In this document: in pieces, positions 17,121 to 26,338 of the stretch
How the letters are laid out: each line of letters opens with the position of its first letter
Numbering within the stretch: the stretch's first letter is position 1
From: Roseburia sp. AM59-24XD
GTDB lineage: Bacteria; Bacillota; Clostridia; Lachnospirales; Lachnospiraceae
Reading direction: 5' to 3'
Assembly: GCF_003478445.1 (NCBI RefSeq)
Contig: NZ_QUET01000027.1
Location: 1 to 51,564, forward strand
DNA: 51,564 bases
Made by a program: the position numbers and the translations under genes
The notes under the pieces: model-generated
What the model saw: only the letters and a program-made list of their open reading frames with translations
Told to the model about the DNA's origin: nothing
Database searches by the model: none

Positions 17121-18380
17121 TTACTGTGCCGGATTTTCCAACAACGCCTTGCTCTTCTTCAGATCCAGCATAAGCGGATGGCTTCCCTCGTTATATTTCA
17201 CGTTGAAAGTCACCTTCGCCCGGTCAAGATCTGTAAACGGAAGCAACTTATCTGTGCTCACCGTCGGTACTAACTCCAGATAAACCGTCTGCTGTGCTTT
17301 TAACACAATATCCCCGGTGACCGCACTGTAATACCTTCCGTCTGTGCTGTAGCGGTCCACCCTGAGCTTCATCTGCTGAACAGACGGCTTTTTCTTTGGC
17401 TGGCCGGAGCTTTTTGCCAAACTCTGCTGCGTAAAATAATCCTGCGTTACGAGATATTTCATGGTAAGCTTTCCTGAGAGAACTCCCGCCGAAAGCGTCA
17501 GCACACCGTTTTTATTGTCGGCACTTGTCAGCGCAACGATAACATTGTTGCGATAGCTGTCCGGCTCTCTGACAAGCCGCATCGTATATACACCATCCGG
17601 CTCTGCCGCCCGGATCCGGATCACCGGTGACCAGTCACCATAGACCTCTTTCCCATTCATCATGGCATATGCGCGCACCTTATAATAATAGCTTTTTCCC
17701 TGTTTGACGTCCGTATCCGCATAAGCTTTTCCAAAGTCATAATCCGCACAGGACACGTCCTTTACGATTCCACGCTTCAAAACCTTCAGATCATTTTCGG
17801 ACGTGCCGCGGTAAATCTCCACTCCCTCCGGTTCTGCAGATTCCTTACCGTCTGCCCCAAACGAATACTGAAGCATTGTCGTCCCAAGAGTTTCCTGCTT
17901 ATTCTTCGTAACTGCATCATTCCAGAACGCACCACCGACACCGGTATAGATCTCACATTCCGCTTCCACAGTATCCGGCATCTCATTGGCACTGTAGGCA
18001 AACAGATCAGTTCTGCTGTACTCACAGGCAGCCTGTATTTTATAATAATAGTCTGTTCCAAGCTGTGCCGTATCATCCTGAAAAGATGTTTTCGAAGATG
18101 ACAGCTTCTTTAGGGTCTCCCAGTCTGTTCCTCCATTTTCACTGCGAAGTACCGTGTACGAAGCGGCTCTGCTGACCTTCGACCAGGTCAGAGCCACTGC
18201 CGCACCATCTGCAAGCTTTGCCGAAACCTTCAGCGAATCGATCGGACGGACCTCTGCCGCCATCGATGCGGTAAATGCGTCACTGGAAGCCTCGTCCTGC
18301 CCGTCTGCCGGCTTACAGCTTACAAGCAAGGTCGCACAGCACAGGCACAATATCCCGGCCATTACTGTCTTTTTCTGCAT
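17121..18380 (-). CDS. Predicted lipoprotein with fibronectin type III-like domains
   Basis: A 419-residue protein with a lipoprotein signal: basic MQKKTVM, a hydrophobic core, then lipobox LVSC with Cys at about residue 22. The mature part has at least two fibronectin III-like segments: SLKVSAKLADGAAVALTWSK with SYTVLRSENGG and YYYKIQAACEY (about 50-125), then KSYYYKVRAYAMMNG (about 225-250). The rest is beta-rich. It is probably anchored outside the membrane, binding carbohydrate or protein, or serving as a scaffold; no catalytic motif was recognised. It sits 33 bases after the DUF1002 gene and 15 before the tautomerase. Confident about the signal and fold, not the role. Confidence 0.75.
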   Translation of the reverse strand: MQKKTVMAGILCLCCATLLVSCKPADGQDEASSDAFTASMAAEVRPIDSLKVSAKLADGAAVALTWSKVSRAASYTVLRSENGGTDWETLKKLSSSKTSFQDDTAQLGTDYYYKIQAACEYSRTDLFAYSANEMPDTVEAECEIYTGVGGAFWNDAVTKNKQETLGTTMLQYSFGADGKESAEPEGVEIYRGTSENDLKVLKRGIVKDVSCADYDFGKAYADTDVKQGKSYYYKVRAYAMMNGKEVYGDWSPVIRIRAAEPDGVYTMRLVREPDSYRNNVIVALTSADNKNGVLTLSAGVLSGKLTMKYLVTQDYFTQQSLAKSSGQPKKKPSVQQMKLRVDRYSTDGRYYSAVTGDIVLKAQQTVYLELVPTVSTDKLLPFTDLDRAKVTFNVKYNEGSHPLMLDLKKSKALLENPAQ

Positions 18381-18413
18381 ATTTTATCATTCCTTTATCT
18401 TATTCTACTATTC

Positions 18414-19346
18414 CTATCCAAATAGCCCTGTGAAAAAATCCTTGATCGCATCAAAAATATTGGAAAAGAAGCCTCCAACCTTCTCGGAAAGTCCTTCTGT
18501 ATCCACCTTACTGAAATCGATTCCGGAGTCCTTCAGCTTATTGTAAATATCCTTCGCCTGATCCTTGATTGCATCCACATCAACATCCACCTTGGAAACC
18601 TTTTCCATCATGTCCGTGATCTTGTTGACATCGTCATCAGACAGCTTGATATCCAGTGCATTGGCAGACGCATTAATGGCATCCTTAATGTCATCTCTTG
18701 TTGTCAGATTATCCGAGAATACCTTCTGCTTCACGGCAGCCACAAGCTGCTCCACCTTCTCGGAATCTCCGATCGAATCCGCAAGCTCCGCTGTTGTCAC
18801 AAGCTCATCCGTTGCCGCATCCATCGTGGACTCTGAGATATCCTTGCCGGTCATGACGGAATACGCCTTCATTGCTCCGACCAGCGCCGAAGTACCGGAA
18901 ATTCCAAATGGTCCGACTACCGTCACCTGTGCATCCTCCAGTCCTGCCGTGACAAGTGCATTGCAGTACATACCGGAGGTACAGTATGTGATATTCTTCG
19001 TCTCAACCTGAATACCGCTGCCCTTCTCCGTCTTTACGATCATAACAGAGGATAAAGCACGGCTTCCGATCACCTTTGCATCAATGTAATCGCCAAGATA
19101 ATCATGTTCCTCCTGATTCGTGATCTCAATTGTCTTATAATCAGACAGATCAGACTCATTGATTCCGAACTGCTGCAATACTTTCTGCTTCTCGGATGCC
19201 TTGAGATCCTGACCAAATGCAATATAACGATCGTAGCTGGTGTCTTCTCCGCTCACCACCGCATCCGCTGACGCAGATCTTACCGGAACGCCCAGAAGCA
19301 ATACTCCCAGAAGAGCACCAAATATTATTTTCATTCCCTGTTTCAT
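18414..19346 (-). CDS. DUF1002 domain secreted protein
   Basis: A 310-residue protein with an N-terminal signal peptide (MKQGMKIIFGALLGVLLLG..., likely cut after SASA near residue 27). The mature part matches DUF1002 proteins such as Bacillus YpuA, with features such as YDRYIAFGQDL, TYCTSGMYCNALVTAGLEDA and VVGPFGISGTSALVGAMKAY. The C-terminal third is helical and charged and ends in an amphipathic FFSNIFDAIKDFFTGLFG tail that may touch membrane. Function of the family is unknown. I chose the ATG at 19346 because the signal peptide starts there; upstream codons would add an unlikely leader. First gene of a three-gene group with the lipoprotein and the tautomerase. Confidence 0.82.
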   Translation of the reverse strand: MKQGMKIIFGALLGVLLLGVPVRSASADAVVSGEDTSYDRYIAFGQDLKASEKQKVLQQFGINESDLSDYKTIEITNQEEHDYLGDYIDAKVIGSRALSSVMIVKTEKGSGIQVETKNITYCTSGMYCNALVTAGLEDAQVTVVGPFGISGTSALVGAMKAYSVMTGKDISESTMDAATDELVTTAELADSIGDSEKVEQLVAAVKQKVFSDNLTTRDDIKDAINASANALDIKLSDDDVNKITDMMEKVSKVDVDVDAIKDQAKDIYNKLKDSGIDFSKVDTEGLSEKVGGFFSNIFDAIKDFFTGLFG

Positions 19347-19402
19347 GGTAAATTCGATCCTTTCCAATGTATATTCTACGTTGTATCGGTGTAAGTATAG
19401 CA

Positions 19403-19433
19403 CAAAAGCCCCCCACAGGAAAGTGGGGAGCTT
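19403..19433 (-). terminator. Intrinsic terminator after dapL
   Basis: On the minus strand AAGCTCCCCAC, a 6-base loop, then GTGGGGGGCTT followed by TTGTG. An 11-bp GC-rich stem, about 60 bases after the dapL stop. The T-tract is short. Confidence 0.75.
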
Positions 19434-19496
19434 CTCAATTTCATAAAAACATAATGATTACAAGCCGGAATGATACGGCTGTCCAGATCAGAAATC

Positions 19497-20720
19497 TTAG
19501 ATTGCCTTGCCGGACTGGATTCTCTCCATTGCACGCTTTGTGTTCTCAAGACTTCCGAAGGCAGTCAGTCTGAAGTAGCCCTCTCCGCTCGGTCCAAATC
19601 CGGAACCGGGAGTACCGACAATGTTAAGGTTCTCCAGAAGATAATCAAAGAACTCCCAGGACGTCATCTGATCCGGTGTCTTTAACCAGATATACGGAGC
19701 ATCCGTACCACCATATACCTCATAGCCTGCTGCTGTCAGACCCTCACGGATCAGCTTGGCATTATTCATATAATAAGCGATCTGCTCGTTTGTCTGCTTT
19801 CTTCCCTCATCGGTATAAACTGCAGCACCGGCTGCCTGGATAATGTAAGGTGCACCGTTAAACTTCGTACCATGACGGCGTGCCCAGAGGCTGTGAAGGG
19901 TCACATCACCGGACTTAAGCTCCTTAGGTACTACGGTAAAGCCAAGACGTGTTCCTGTAAAGCCTGCATTCTTAGAGAAGCTGCGAAGCTCGATCGCGCA
20001 GGCAGTTGCACCCTTGCACTCATAAATGCTGTGAGGAACATTCTCAGAGGAAATATATGCCTCATACGCAGCATCATAAATAATGACAGCACCAACCTTT
20101 AATGCATAATCAACCCATACCTGAAGCTGATCCTTCGTGATCGTTGTTCCGGTTGGATTGTTCGGGAAACAAAGATAAATGATGTCCGGCGTCTCTTTTG
20201 GAAGCTCCGGCACAAAATTATTCTCCTTGGTACATGGCATGTAGATCACGTCAGACCATTTCTCGGTATCCGGATCATATGTACCGGTACGACCTGCCAT
20301 TGCATTGGTATCTACATAAACCGGATATACAGGATCACATACAGCGATCTTATTATCCTGGCTGAAAATATCTCCGATATTACCGGAATCACTCTTTGCA
20401 CCATCACTGACAAAGATCTCATCAGCCTTGATATCACAGCCTCTTGCCTGATAATCCTTCTGCGCGATCACATCACGAAGAAATGCATATCCAAGATCCG
20501 GTGCATATCCCTTGAAAGTCTCCTTTCTGGACATCTCATCAACGGCACTGTGCAGACGATCGATCACTGCCGGTGCCAGCGGTAATGTGACATCACCGAT
20601 ACCAAGACGGATAATTTCCTTGCTTGGATTTGCCTCGCTGTACGCAGCAACCTTCTTAGCAATTGTAGAAAAAAGATAACTTCCCGGTAATTTTAAATAA
20701 TTGTCATTAATCTTAAACAT
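19497..20720 (-). CDS. dapL: LL-diaminopimelate aminotransferase
   Basis: A PLP enzyme that converts tetrahydrodipicolinate directly to LL-diaminopimelate, a short route to lysine and peptidoglycan precursors. The 407-residue product matches DapL closely: [20 protein letters not shown] at the start, then [47 protein letters not shown] and the PLP-lysine block [15 protein letters not shown]. The ATG at 20720 has AAAGGGGC upstream; the frame extends 11 codons further without a site. It follows the sulfotransferase-like gene with a 58-base gap and is closed by a terminator. Confidence 0.97.
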   Translation of the reverse strand: MFKINDNYLKLPGSYLFSTIAKKVAAYSEANPSKEIIRLGIGDVTLPLAPAVIDRLHSAVDEMSRKETFKGYAPDLGYAFLRDVIAQKDYQARGCDIKADEIFVSDGAKSDSGNIGDIFSQDNKIAVCDPVYPVYVDTNAMAGRTGTYDPDTEKWSDVIYMPCTKENNFVPELPKETPDIIYLCFPNNPTGTTITKDQLQVWVDYALKVGAVIIYDAAYEAYISSENVPHSIYECKGATACAIELRSFSKNAGFTGTRLGFTVVPKELKSGDVTLHSLWARRHGTKFNGAPYIIQAAGAAVYTDEGRKQTNEQIAYYMNNAKLIREGLTAAGYEVYGGTDAPYIWLKTPDQMTSWEFFDYLLENLNIVGTPGSGFGPSGEGYFRLTAFGSLENTKRAMERIQSGKAI

Positions 20721-20778
20721 GGTATTGCCCCTTTCTATAATTCTCTGTCCCATAATTGGTACAGTATTAAGCGTATCG

Positions 20779-21897
20779 TTAACGGTCTAACACCTTATGT
20801 GCGAGATTCTTAACCTTTTGCTTAATTCCGTTAATTGGTGCTTTCAATTCTGCAAGCTCTTCATTCTTCTGCAGGATACGGTCTCTCTGCATAACAATAA
20901 CCTTGCCAAGGATCTCAACCATCTCCTCTGCGGAGTATGTCTCAGCTTCTCCGTCACCCTCGTTAACAACCTCATCCTTAAAAAGGATACCGTCCTCTCT
21001 GCCAAGATAATCTCTGGCAATCTCCTCATTCCCCTCTCTGTACTTTTCTAAGAATTCTGCATGCTCCTTCTCTGAAAAATACTTGCCGGTGGAATAGCCG
21101 CCCTCTCCAACCATCTCCTGCTGGATCGTCGTAAGCATCGGTACCACAAAATTAAGCTTTGTAGTGAAACGCGGATTATTATTTAACAGACGCTTTACCT
21201 CAAGGCACGCGCCCTCAAGACTTGCATTTACAACATGGTCGGACTGCTTATATTCATCTGTCATTTCCAGATCAAATAAATGCAGGAAATCAGAAATAAT
21301 ATTGCCGCCGTAATACTGCTGCTTCTCATATACACGGACGATCATATTCTCCCTGCCGACCGCATCTGCCATTTCCTGCAGACGCTTCTGATAATCCAAT
21401 TTAAAATACTTCGCCTTCTTGGATACCAGATAATCACTGAAGGAGGTTGTCATATTCTCCTTGACCTGCTGTGCCCAGTATGACTGGATCAGAAGATCCT
21501 GTCTGCGCAGATATACGATGATCTTTAAATCTGCTCCTGCCTCCGCAAGTTTCTCTTTATAATGATTTAAACGCTCCGTATTGATATCCTTGTTGTTCCA
21601 GATCTGCTCGTCAGAAAGCACAAAATTCGGAAATCTGTCCAGCATTCCGATCAGTTTCTCGAGTGCCTGATCTGCAGTCTCACGTTCCCGGTCGCGAAGA
21701 CGCTTGTGATTCTCATCGTAAATATATGCATTCAAACAGTGTGCATTACGATTGGAGTTGATCCCCGGAAAGTCAAACCCAAGATTCGGATAACAGACTC
21801 CCTTTTCCTTTAATAACTTACGATTCTTTGTAAAAAAGACCTGAATTGCAGAGGTACCCGTCTTTGGTGTACCCACATGAATGTATACTGTAGACAT
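20779..21897 (-). CDS. Sulfotransferase-like protein
   Basis: A 372-residue protein. The N terminus [16 protein letters not shown] is a sulfotransferase-type P-loop for the 5'-phosphate of PAPS, and [19 protein letters not shown] resembles the 3'-phosphate-binding motif, with the usual Arg and Ser. About 200 further residues are charged and helical. The C-terminal part ([29 protein letters not shown]) looks like a coiled coil. Such proteins often sit in surface polysaccharide loci, but here neighbours are dapL and tRNA-Pro. A perfect AAAGGAGG site precedes the ATG. No PAPS-making genes are in the window. Whether it sulfates anything is unproven. Confidence 0.7.
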   Translation of the reverse strand: MSTVYIHVGTPKTGTSAIQVFFTKNRKLLKEKGVCYPNLGFDFPGINSNRNAHCLNAYIYDENHKRLRDRERETADQALEKLIGMLDRFPNFVLSDEQIWNNKDINTERLNHYKEKLAEAGADLKIIVYLRRQDLLIQSYWAQQVKENMTTSFSDYLVSKKAKYFKLDYQKRLQEMADAVGRENMIVRVYEKQQYYGGNIISDFLHLFDLEMTDEYKQSDHVVNASLEGACLEVKRLLNNNPRFTTKLNFVVPMLTTIQQEMVGEGGYSTGKYFSEKEHAEFLEKYREGNEEIARDYLGREDGILFKDEVVNEGDGEAETYSAEEMVEILGKVIVMQRDRILQKNEELAELKAPINGIKQKVKNLAHKVLDR

Positions 21898-21922
21898 ATC
21901 TTCCTCCTTTAAATTTACAAAA

Positions 21923-21953
21923 GAAAAAACCCCGAAAGCAATAGCTTCCGAGG
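21923..21953 (-). terminator. Intrinsic terminator after tRNA-Pro
   Basis: The minus strand reads CCTCGGAAGC, TATT, GCTTTCGGGG, then TTTTTTC: a 10-bp stem including two G-T pairs and a 6-base T-tract, about 50 bases downstream of the tRNA. Confidence 0.88.
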
Positions 21954-22001
21954 TGCCCCTGCCAAGGATTCATCCGCATCACACACTCAATCCCTGCGCA
22001 A

Positions 22002-22075
22002 TCGAGGTGACAGGATTTGAACCTGCGACCTCTGCGTCCCGAACGCAGCGCTATACCAAACTTAGCCACACCTCG
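22002..22075 (-). tRNA. tRNA-Pro, anticodon CGG
   Basis: A 74-base cloverleaf on the minus strand. Acceptor CGAGGTG pairs with CACCTCG, with A as discriminator. The anticodon arm is CTGCG-TTCGGGA-CGCAG, giving anticodon CGG (codon CCG). The T arm is GCAGG-TTCAAAT-CCTGT, with one mismatch-tolerant pairing. The 3' CCA is not encoded and must be added. It has its own terminator and sits between the sulfotransferase-like gene and folP. Confidence 0.96.
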
Positions 22076-22161
22076 AATTTGGTTGTAATCCCTGTATGTG
22101 AAATTCACGATATACAGTAAAATACTGCAGTCGTAAAACCACGGTTATTATATTAGCACAC

Positions 22162-23031
22162 TTATTTTTTGTTTGCAAGTCTTTTTGTTAAAATCTTTTC
22201 TAACATGTCGAGCGCACGCTTATTTTTCTCAACATCATGCACACGCACAAAGTCCCAGCCTGCCATTCCTGCAAGCACAGAGGTCACCATGGTTCCCTCT
22301 TCTCTCTCGGTCACCGGCAGATCTAAGGTAAGACCGATCACTGACTTGCGGGAAGCAGCCAGCAAAAGCGGCATGTCGAAGTCCGAAAAATCTTCCAGAT
22401 TGGCAAGGATCTCCAGATTCTGCTCATAATCCTTTGCAAATCCAACACCCGGATCAAGGATCATCTGTGCGCGGTCAATCCCCGCGTTCTCACCGATCGC
22501 AATACTGTCGGAAAGATCCTCCTTCACTTCCTTCAGAAAATCCGTATATACTGCTTCCTTGCGATTGTGCATCACGCAGACCGGCACATCATGCTTTGCA
22601 ATGATCTCAGCCATCGTGCCACATTCCCAGACAGATGTCTGCCCATCCGGTGCAAAAAGCTTATCATAACGCAGTCCCCAGATATCATTGGCAAGATCTG
22701 CTCCCGCCGCAAGTGCCGCATCCATGACCGGTGCCTTGTAGGTATCAATCGAGATCGGAACATCAAAGCGTGCTTTCACCGCCTCAATGATCCCGGTCAC
22801 ACGCGCGATCTCCTCCGGTACAGTGATCTTCTGATAACCGGGTCTTGTAGACTCTCCTCCCACATCAATGATATCCGCCCCCTGTTTCACCATCTCTTCC
22901 ACATGACGCAGTGCAGCGTCCTTATCGTTAAACCTGCCTCCATCTGAAAAAGAATCCGGGGTTACATTCAGGATTCCCATAATATAAACATGTCCCTGTC
23001 CAAAATCAAATTCTCTGTTTCCTATTTTCAT
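22162..23031 (-). CDS. folP: Dihydropteroate synthase
   Basis: Condenses dihydropterin pyrophosphate with p-aminobenzoate in folate synthesis; the target of sulfonamides. The 289-residue TIM-barrel protein carries MGILNVTPDSFSDGG, IIDVGGESTRPGY, PISIDTYK, ILDPGVGFAKDY, LAASRKSVIG and FVRVHDV, covering both family signatures and the pterin-pocket residues. It is downstream of folE and folC on the same strand, with a 69-base gap to folE. A folB/folK-type gene does not occur in this cluster. Confidence 0.97.
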   Translation of the reverse strand: MKIGNREFDFGQGHVYIMGILNVTPDSFSDGGRFNDKDAALRHVEEMVKQGADIIDVGGESTRPGYQKITVPEEIARVTGIIEAVKARFDVPISIDTYKAPVMDAALAAGADLANDIWGLRYDKLFAPDGQTSVWECGTMAEIIAKHDVPVCVMHNRKEAVYTDFLKEVKEDLSDSIAIGENAGIDRAQMILDPGVGFAKDYEQNLEILANLEDFSDFDMPLLLAASRKSVIGLTLDLPVTEREEGTMVTSVLAGMAGWDFVRVHDVEKNKRALDMLEKILTKRLANKK

Positions 23032-23100
23032 ATCTTCTTCCTCTCGTCTGTCATTATACTTATCTATCCCATTTTACGGACACGATCTGCATCTGTCCCA

Positions 23101-23652
23101 TTATCTGGACATGATCCTGAAGAAACGATCCTGCATCTCGGCACTCTGCATCTCTCCGCGGACTGCATAGGTCATCGTCTTTGCACCGGGCTTTTTGATT
23201 CCACGCATGGTCATGCACATATGCTCTGCCTCGATCATAACGATAACACCTTTCGGCTCCAGATACTTCATGATCTCATCAGCAATCTGTGCCGTCATCT
23301 GCTCCTGTATCTGTGGCCGGCGTGCAAATACCTCCACCGCACGCGGAAGCTTGCTCAGTCCGACTACCTTTCCATCCGGGATATATCCGATGTTCACCGT
23401 TCCGTAGAACGGCAGTAAATGATGCTCGCAGACGGAATAAAATGAGATATCCCTCACAATAACCATTTCATTATTCTCGGCGGAAAATGTACGTTCTAAC
23501 ACATCCTTGGCGTTATTGCCGACTCCTCCAAAGATTTCCTTGCACATTTCACTGATCCGCGCCGGAGTTTCCAAAAGCCCCTCCCTGTCTACATCTTCGC
23601 CGATTCCTTCCAAAAACAGTCTTACCGCCTGTTCAATTTTCTCTTTGTCCAT
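23101..23652 (-). CDS. folE: GTP cyclohydrolase I
   Basis: Opens GTP to form dihydroneopterin triphosphate, the first step of folate synthesis. The 183-residue product has the signature segments SVCEHHLLPFYGTVNIGYIP, with Cys and His of the zinc site, the GLSKLPRAVEVFARRPQIQE block, and EAEHMCMTMRGIKKPGAKT with the second zinc Cys. The length is typical for short bacterial FolE. It lies between folC and folP. Confidence 0.97.
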   Translation of the reverse strand: MDKEKIEQAVRLFLEGIGEDVDREGLLETPARISEMCKEIFGGVGNNAKDVLERTFSAENNEMVIVRDISFYSVCEHHLLPFYGTVNIGYIPDGKVVGLSKLPRAVEVFARRPQIQEQMTAQIADEIMKYLEPKGVIVMIEAEHMCMTMRGIKKPGAKTMTYAVRGEMQSAEMQDRFFRIMSR

Positions 23653-23715
23653 TTTTACTCCAATCCGCTGCAGACATACAGCAGTTTCTTTTTCTCAAAT
23701 ACGAACACCATTCTA

Positions 23716-25047
23716 TCAAATATACCGGCTGGTGTCAAAAAAGCGATAGACCTCATGCAGGAAGGACAGACTTCCAAAGATAACGGTTTTATGCCTGTGT
23801 CCGTTTCTGGCGATCTCCCGCAATGCCTGTGCCACCGTCTGACAACTTTGCACCGGGATATTTCTTTCGTACCGGCCGCACTTTTCTGTCACGACTGCAG
23901 CCAGCTCCTCCGGATCCATTCCGCGCTCTCCTGCCGCTTTCACCGTATAAACATTTGAGGCAAGTGGAAGCATTTCATCCAGGATCTTCTGATATTCTTT
24001 GTCCCGGAACACCCCGAATATATAACAAAATCTCTGTGCCGGGAAATAGATCTCCAATGACTTTTTCAGTGCCGCCGCACCATCCGGATTATGTGCACCG
24101 TCCAGAATCAGGAACGGGTCCTTTGAGATCAGCTCAAAGCGTCCCATCCAGCGCGTCTCGCGAAATGCTGTCTGCACCGAACTGATATTCACCTTATGAA
24201 ATCCGGTCTGTGCCAACAACTTTAATGCCTCGAAGGCAATCACTGCATTTTCCGGCTGATACGCCCCTAACTGCCGAATCTCGAGAGGATATCCCTGATA
24301 CCGGAAGCTCGTCTTATCAAGGGTATAATCCTTCTGTCTGATCTGTTCCGGCTCTGCCACACGAAGCTTTAATCCCCGGTGCTGGCAGATCTCCTTGAGC
24401 ATCTCCATCACCGGCTGCTCCTGACGCACGGAAACAACCGGACAACCCGCCTTGATAATGCCAAATTTGTTGGAGGCAATCTCCTCCAATGTATTTCCCA
24501 GAAATCCGGTATGATCCCTACTGATCTTTGTAAATACGGTAAGCACCGGCTTCTCGATAATATTCGTGGCATCAGTACTGCCTCCCATACCGACCTCGAT
24601 CACGGCAACATCCGTATGCCAGCGTACCATCTGCTCAAATGCCATAACCGTCTCAATCTCAAATGCCGTTGGGCTTTCTCCTCCCACCTGTTCCATTTTT
24701 CGGACACACTGCGCGATCTGCGTGATCCGTTCCGCCACCTCTTCCTCTGAGATCCACGCCGTATCGGTCCCAAAATGATTTCCCAAGACCCGTTGAATCT
24801 GTTCTCTCGGATCAAACAATGCCGGAGACGCAAATCGTCCCACACTGTAGCCGGACATTGCAAGGGCATTTGCAATATACGCCCCCACAGAGCCTTTTCC
24901 ATTGGTTCCCGCAATATGTACGATGCGAAGCTTTCTCTCCGGATGTCCCATCAACCCGGCAAGCTTCATCACACGATCCAGAGAATAGTCACTGGCAAGT
25001 CTCCCCCGGATTTCCTCAATATATGCAGTTGCTTCCTGATAATTCAT
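23716..25047 (-). CDS. folC: Folylpolyglutamate synthase / dihydrofolate synthase
   Basis: An ATP-dependent Mur-ligase-family enzyme that adds Glu to dihydropteroate and extends folate polyglutamate tails. The 443-residue product shows the P-loop IAGTNGKGSVGAYIA, the metal-site block VIEVGMGGSTDATN, ISRDHTGFLGNTLEEIASNK with the activated Lys, and DGAHNPDGAAAL in the C-terminal domain. I chose the ATG at 25047 (MNYQEATAYIEEI), with GGTGA close upstream; the frame continues 8 codons further. It is the first of folC-folE-folP and lies behind the serA terminator. Confidence 0.95.
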   Translation of the reverse strand: MNYQEATAYIEEIRGRLASDYSLDRVMKLAGLMGHPERKLRIVHIAGTNGKGSVGAYIANALAMSGYSVGRFASPALFDPREQIQRVLGNHFGTDTAWISEEEVAERITQIAQCVRKMEQVGGESPTAFEIETVMAFEQMVRWHTDVAVIEVGMGGSTDATNIIEKPVLTVFTKISRDHTGFLGNTLEEIASNKFGIIKAGCPVVSVRQEQPVMEMLKEICQHRGLKLRVAEPEQIRQKDYTLDKTSFRYQGYPLEIRQLGAYQPENAVIAFEALKLLAQTGFHKVNISSVQTAFRETRWMGRFELISKDPFLILDGAHNPDGAAALKKSLEIYFPAQRFCYIFGVFRDKEYQKILDEMLPLASNVYTVKAAGERGMDPEELAAVVTEKCGRYERNIPVQSCQTVAQALREIARNGHRHKTVIFGSLSFLHEVYRFFDTSRYI

Positions 25048-25068
25048 ATGAATCACCGTTCCTCTCAC

Positions 25069-25122
25069 CAAAAAAGGGCTCTGGTAAAAGAGGGTGCTTT
25101 ATCCCTCCTTTACCGAAGCCCC
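25069..25122 (-). terminator. Strong terminator after serA
   Basis: On the minus strand GGGCTTCGGTAAAGG-AGGG pairs with CCCT-CTTTTACCAGAGCCC around a short loop, followed by TTTTTT. A stem of about 20 bp with small mismatches. It marks the end of the leuC-to-serA gene run. Confidence 0.9.
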
Positions 25123-25175
25123 ATAAATATACATTTTATCAATCGATCCAGATGTCAAATATCATAACACCGTAA

Positions 25176-26338
25176 TTATTTGATAATACGAACCTTTAAT
25201 ACACCGTCAATCGCACTGAGCTTCTCTGCAAATGCCTCTGTAGAATCAGAGTCAATATCAAAGATACAGTAAGAATAATCGCCACGGCTCTTATTCGTCA
25301 TATGAGCGATGTTGATGCCCTCAGAAGAGAATACGTTTGTAAACTGAGTCAGCATGTTCGGAATATTCTTATGTGCTACCGTAATTCTGCCCTTTGTCTC
25401 GCAGACACCTGCGTCACATGCCGGATAGTTTACGGAATTGCGGATATTACCGTTCTCCATGAAGTCACGGATCTCCTCCACTGCCATGATCGCACAGTTA
25501 TCCTCGGACTCCTCGGTAGAAGCACCAAGATGTGGAGTTGCGATAACGTTTGGCATCTTAACAACTGCAGGATTCGGGAAGTCTGTTACATACTTTGCAA
25601 CCTTTCCGGACTCAAGTGCTTCCTTCATATCGTCATCATTTACCAGAAGATCACGGGCAAAGTTTAATACAACAACACCGTCCTTCATCTGATCGAGGCA
25701 GCCTTGTTCAAAAGCCCCTTTGTCTCCGGCATATACGGTACATGTACTGTAATATAATCACAGGTCTTGTAAAGCTCATCATAGCTCTTGCAGACAGTAA
25801 TATCTCTGGAAAGTGTCAGCGCATTCTTAACGGAAAGGAACGGGTCAACACCGTACACATCCATACCAAGACGGTTTGCTGCATTGGCTACCAGTACACC
25901 GATTGCACCGAGACCGATAACACCAAGCTTCTTTCCCTTAAGCTCGGAACCGGCAAAGTTCTTTTTGGCTTTCTCCATAGATTTAGAGATATTCTCATCG
26001 TCTGCGTTTGCCTTAACCCAGTCGATGCCACCAACGATATCACGGGCAGCTAAAAGCATACCGGAGATTAAAAGCTCCTTTACACCGTTTGCATTGGCAC
26101 CCGGTGTGTTGAATACAACGATACCCTTCTCAGCGCACTTGTCAAGCGGAATATTATTGACACCGGCACCGGCTCTTGCGATCGCACAGAGCTTATCAGA
26201 CAGCTCCATGTCATGCATTGCAGCACTGCGGACTAATACCGCATCAGCCTGTGCAAAATCCTCTGTCTTTGTATAATCCTCTGTCAGATTATCAAGTCCC
26301 ACTGCTGCGATGGGATTTAAGCATGTATACTGAAACAT
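25176..26338 (-). pseudogene. serA: D-3-phosphoglycerate dehydrogenase, frame broken by a 1-base deletion
   Basis: First enzyme of serine synthesis, oxidising 3-phosphoglycerate with NAD+. One added base gives a normal 387-residue short-form enzyme. The first part (25685-26338) has the catalytic-domain start ARAGAGVNNIPLDKCAEKG, the NAD site LGVIGLGAIGVLVANAA and ITVHVPYMPETKGLLNKAA. It then shifts out of frame and stops. The second part (25176-25688) resumes as MKDGVVVLNFARDLLVN, with the catalytic-His block IATPHLGASTEESEDNCA and an ACT domain (about 320-387). The gene reads GCCTCGATCAG where GCC-TTC-GAT-CAG (A-F-D-Q) is expected, so one T is lost near 25696. Its ATG overlaps the serC stop (TAATG), an intact translational coupling that argues against old decay. 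Confidence 0.9.

Noticed and set aside
19403..19433. GC-rich hairpin considered as a dispersed repeat
   Set aside because: It has terminator form and position after dapL and no second copy was seen.
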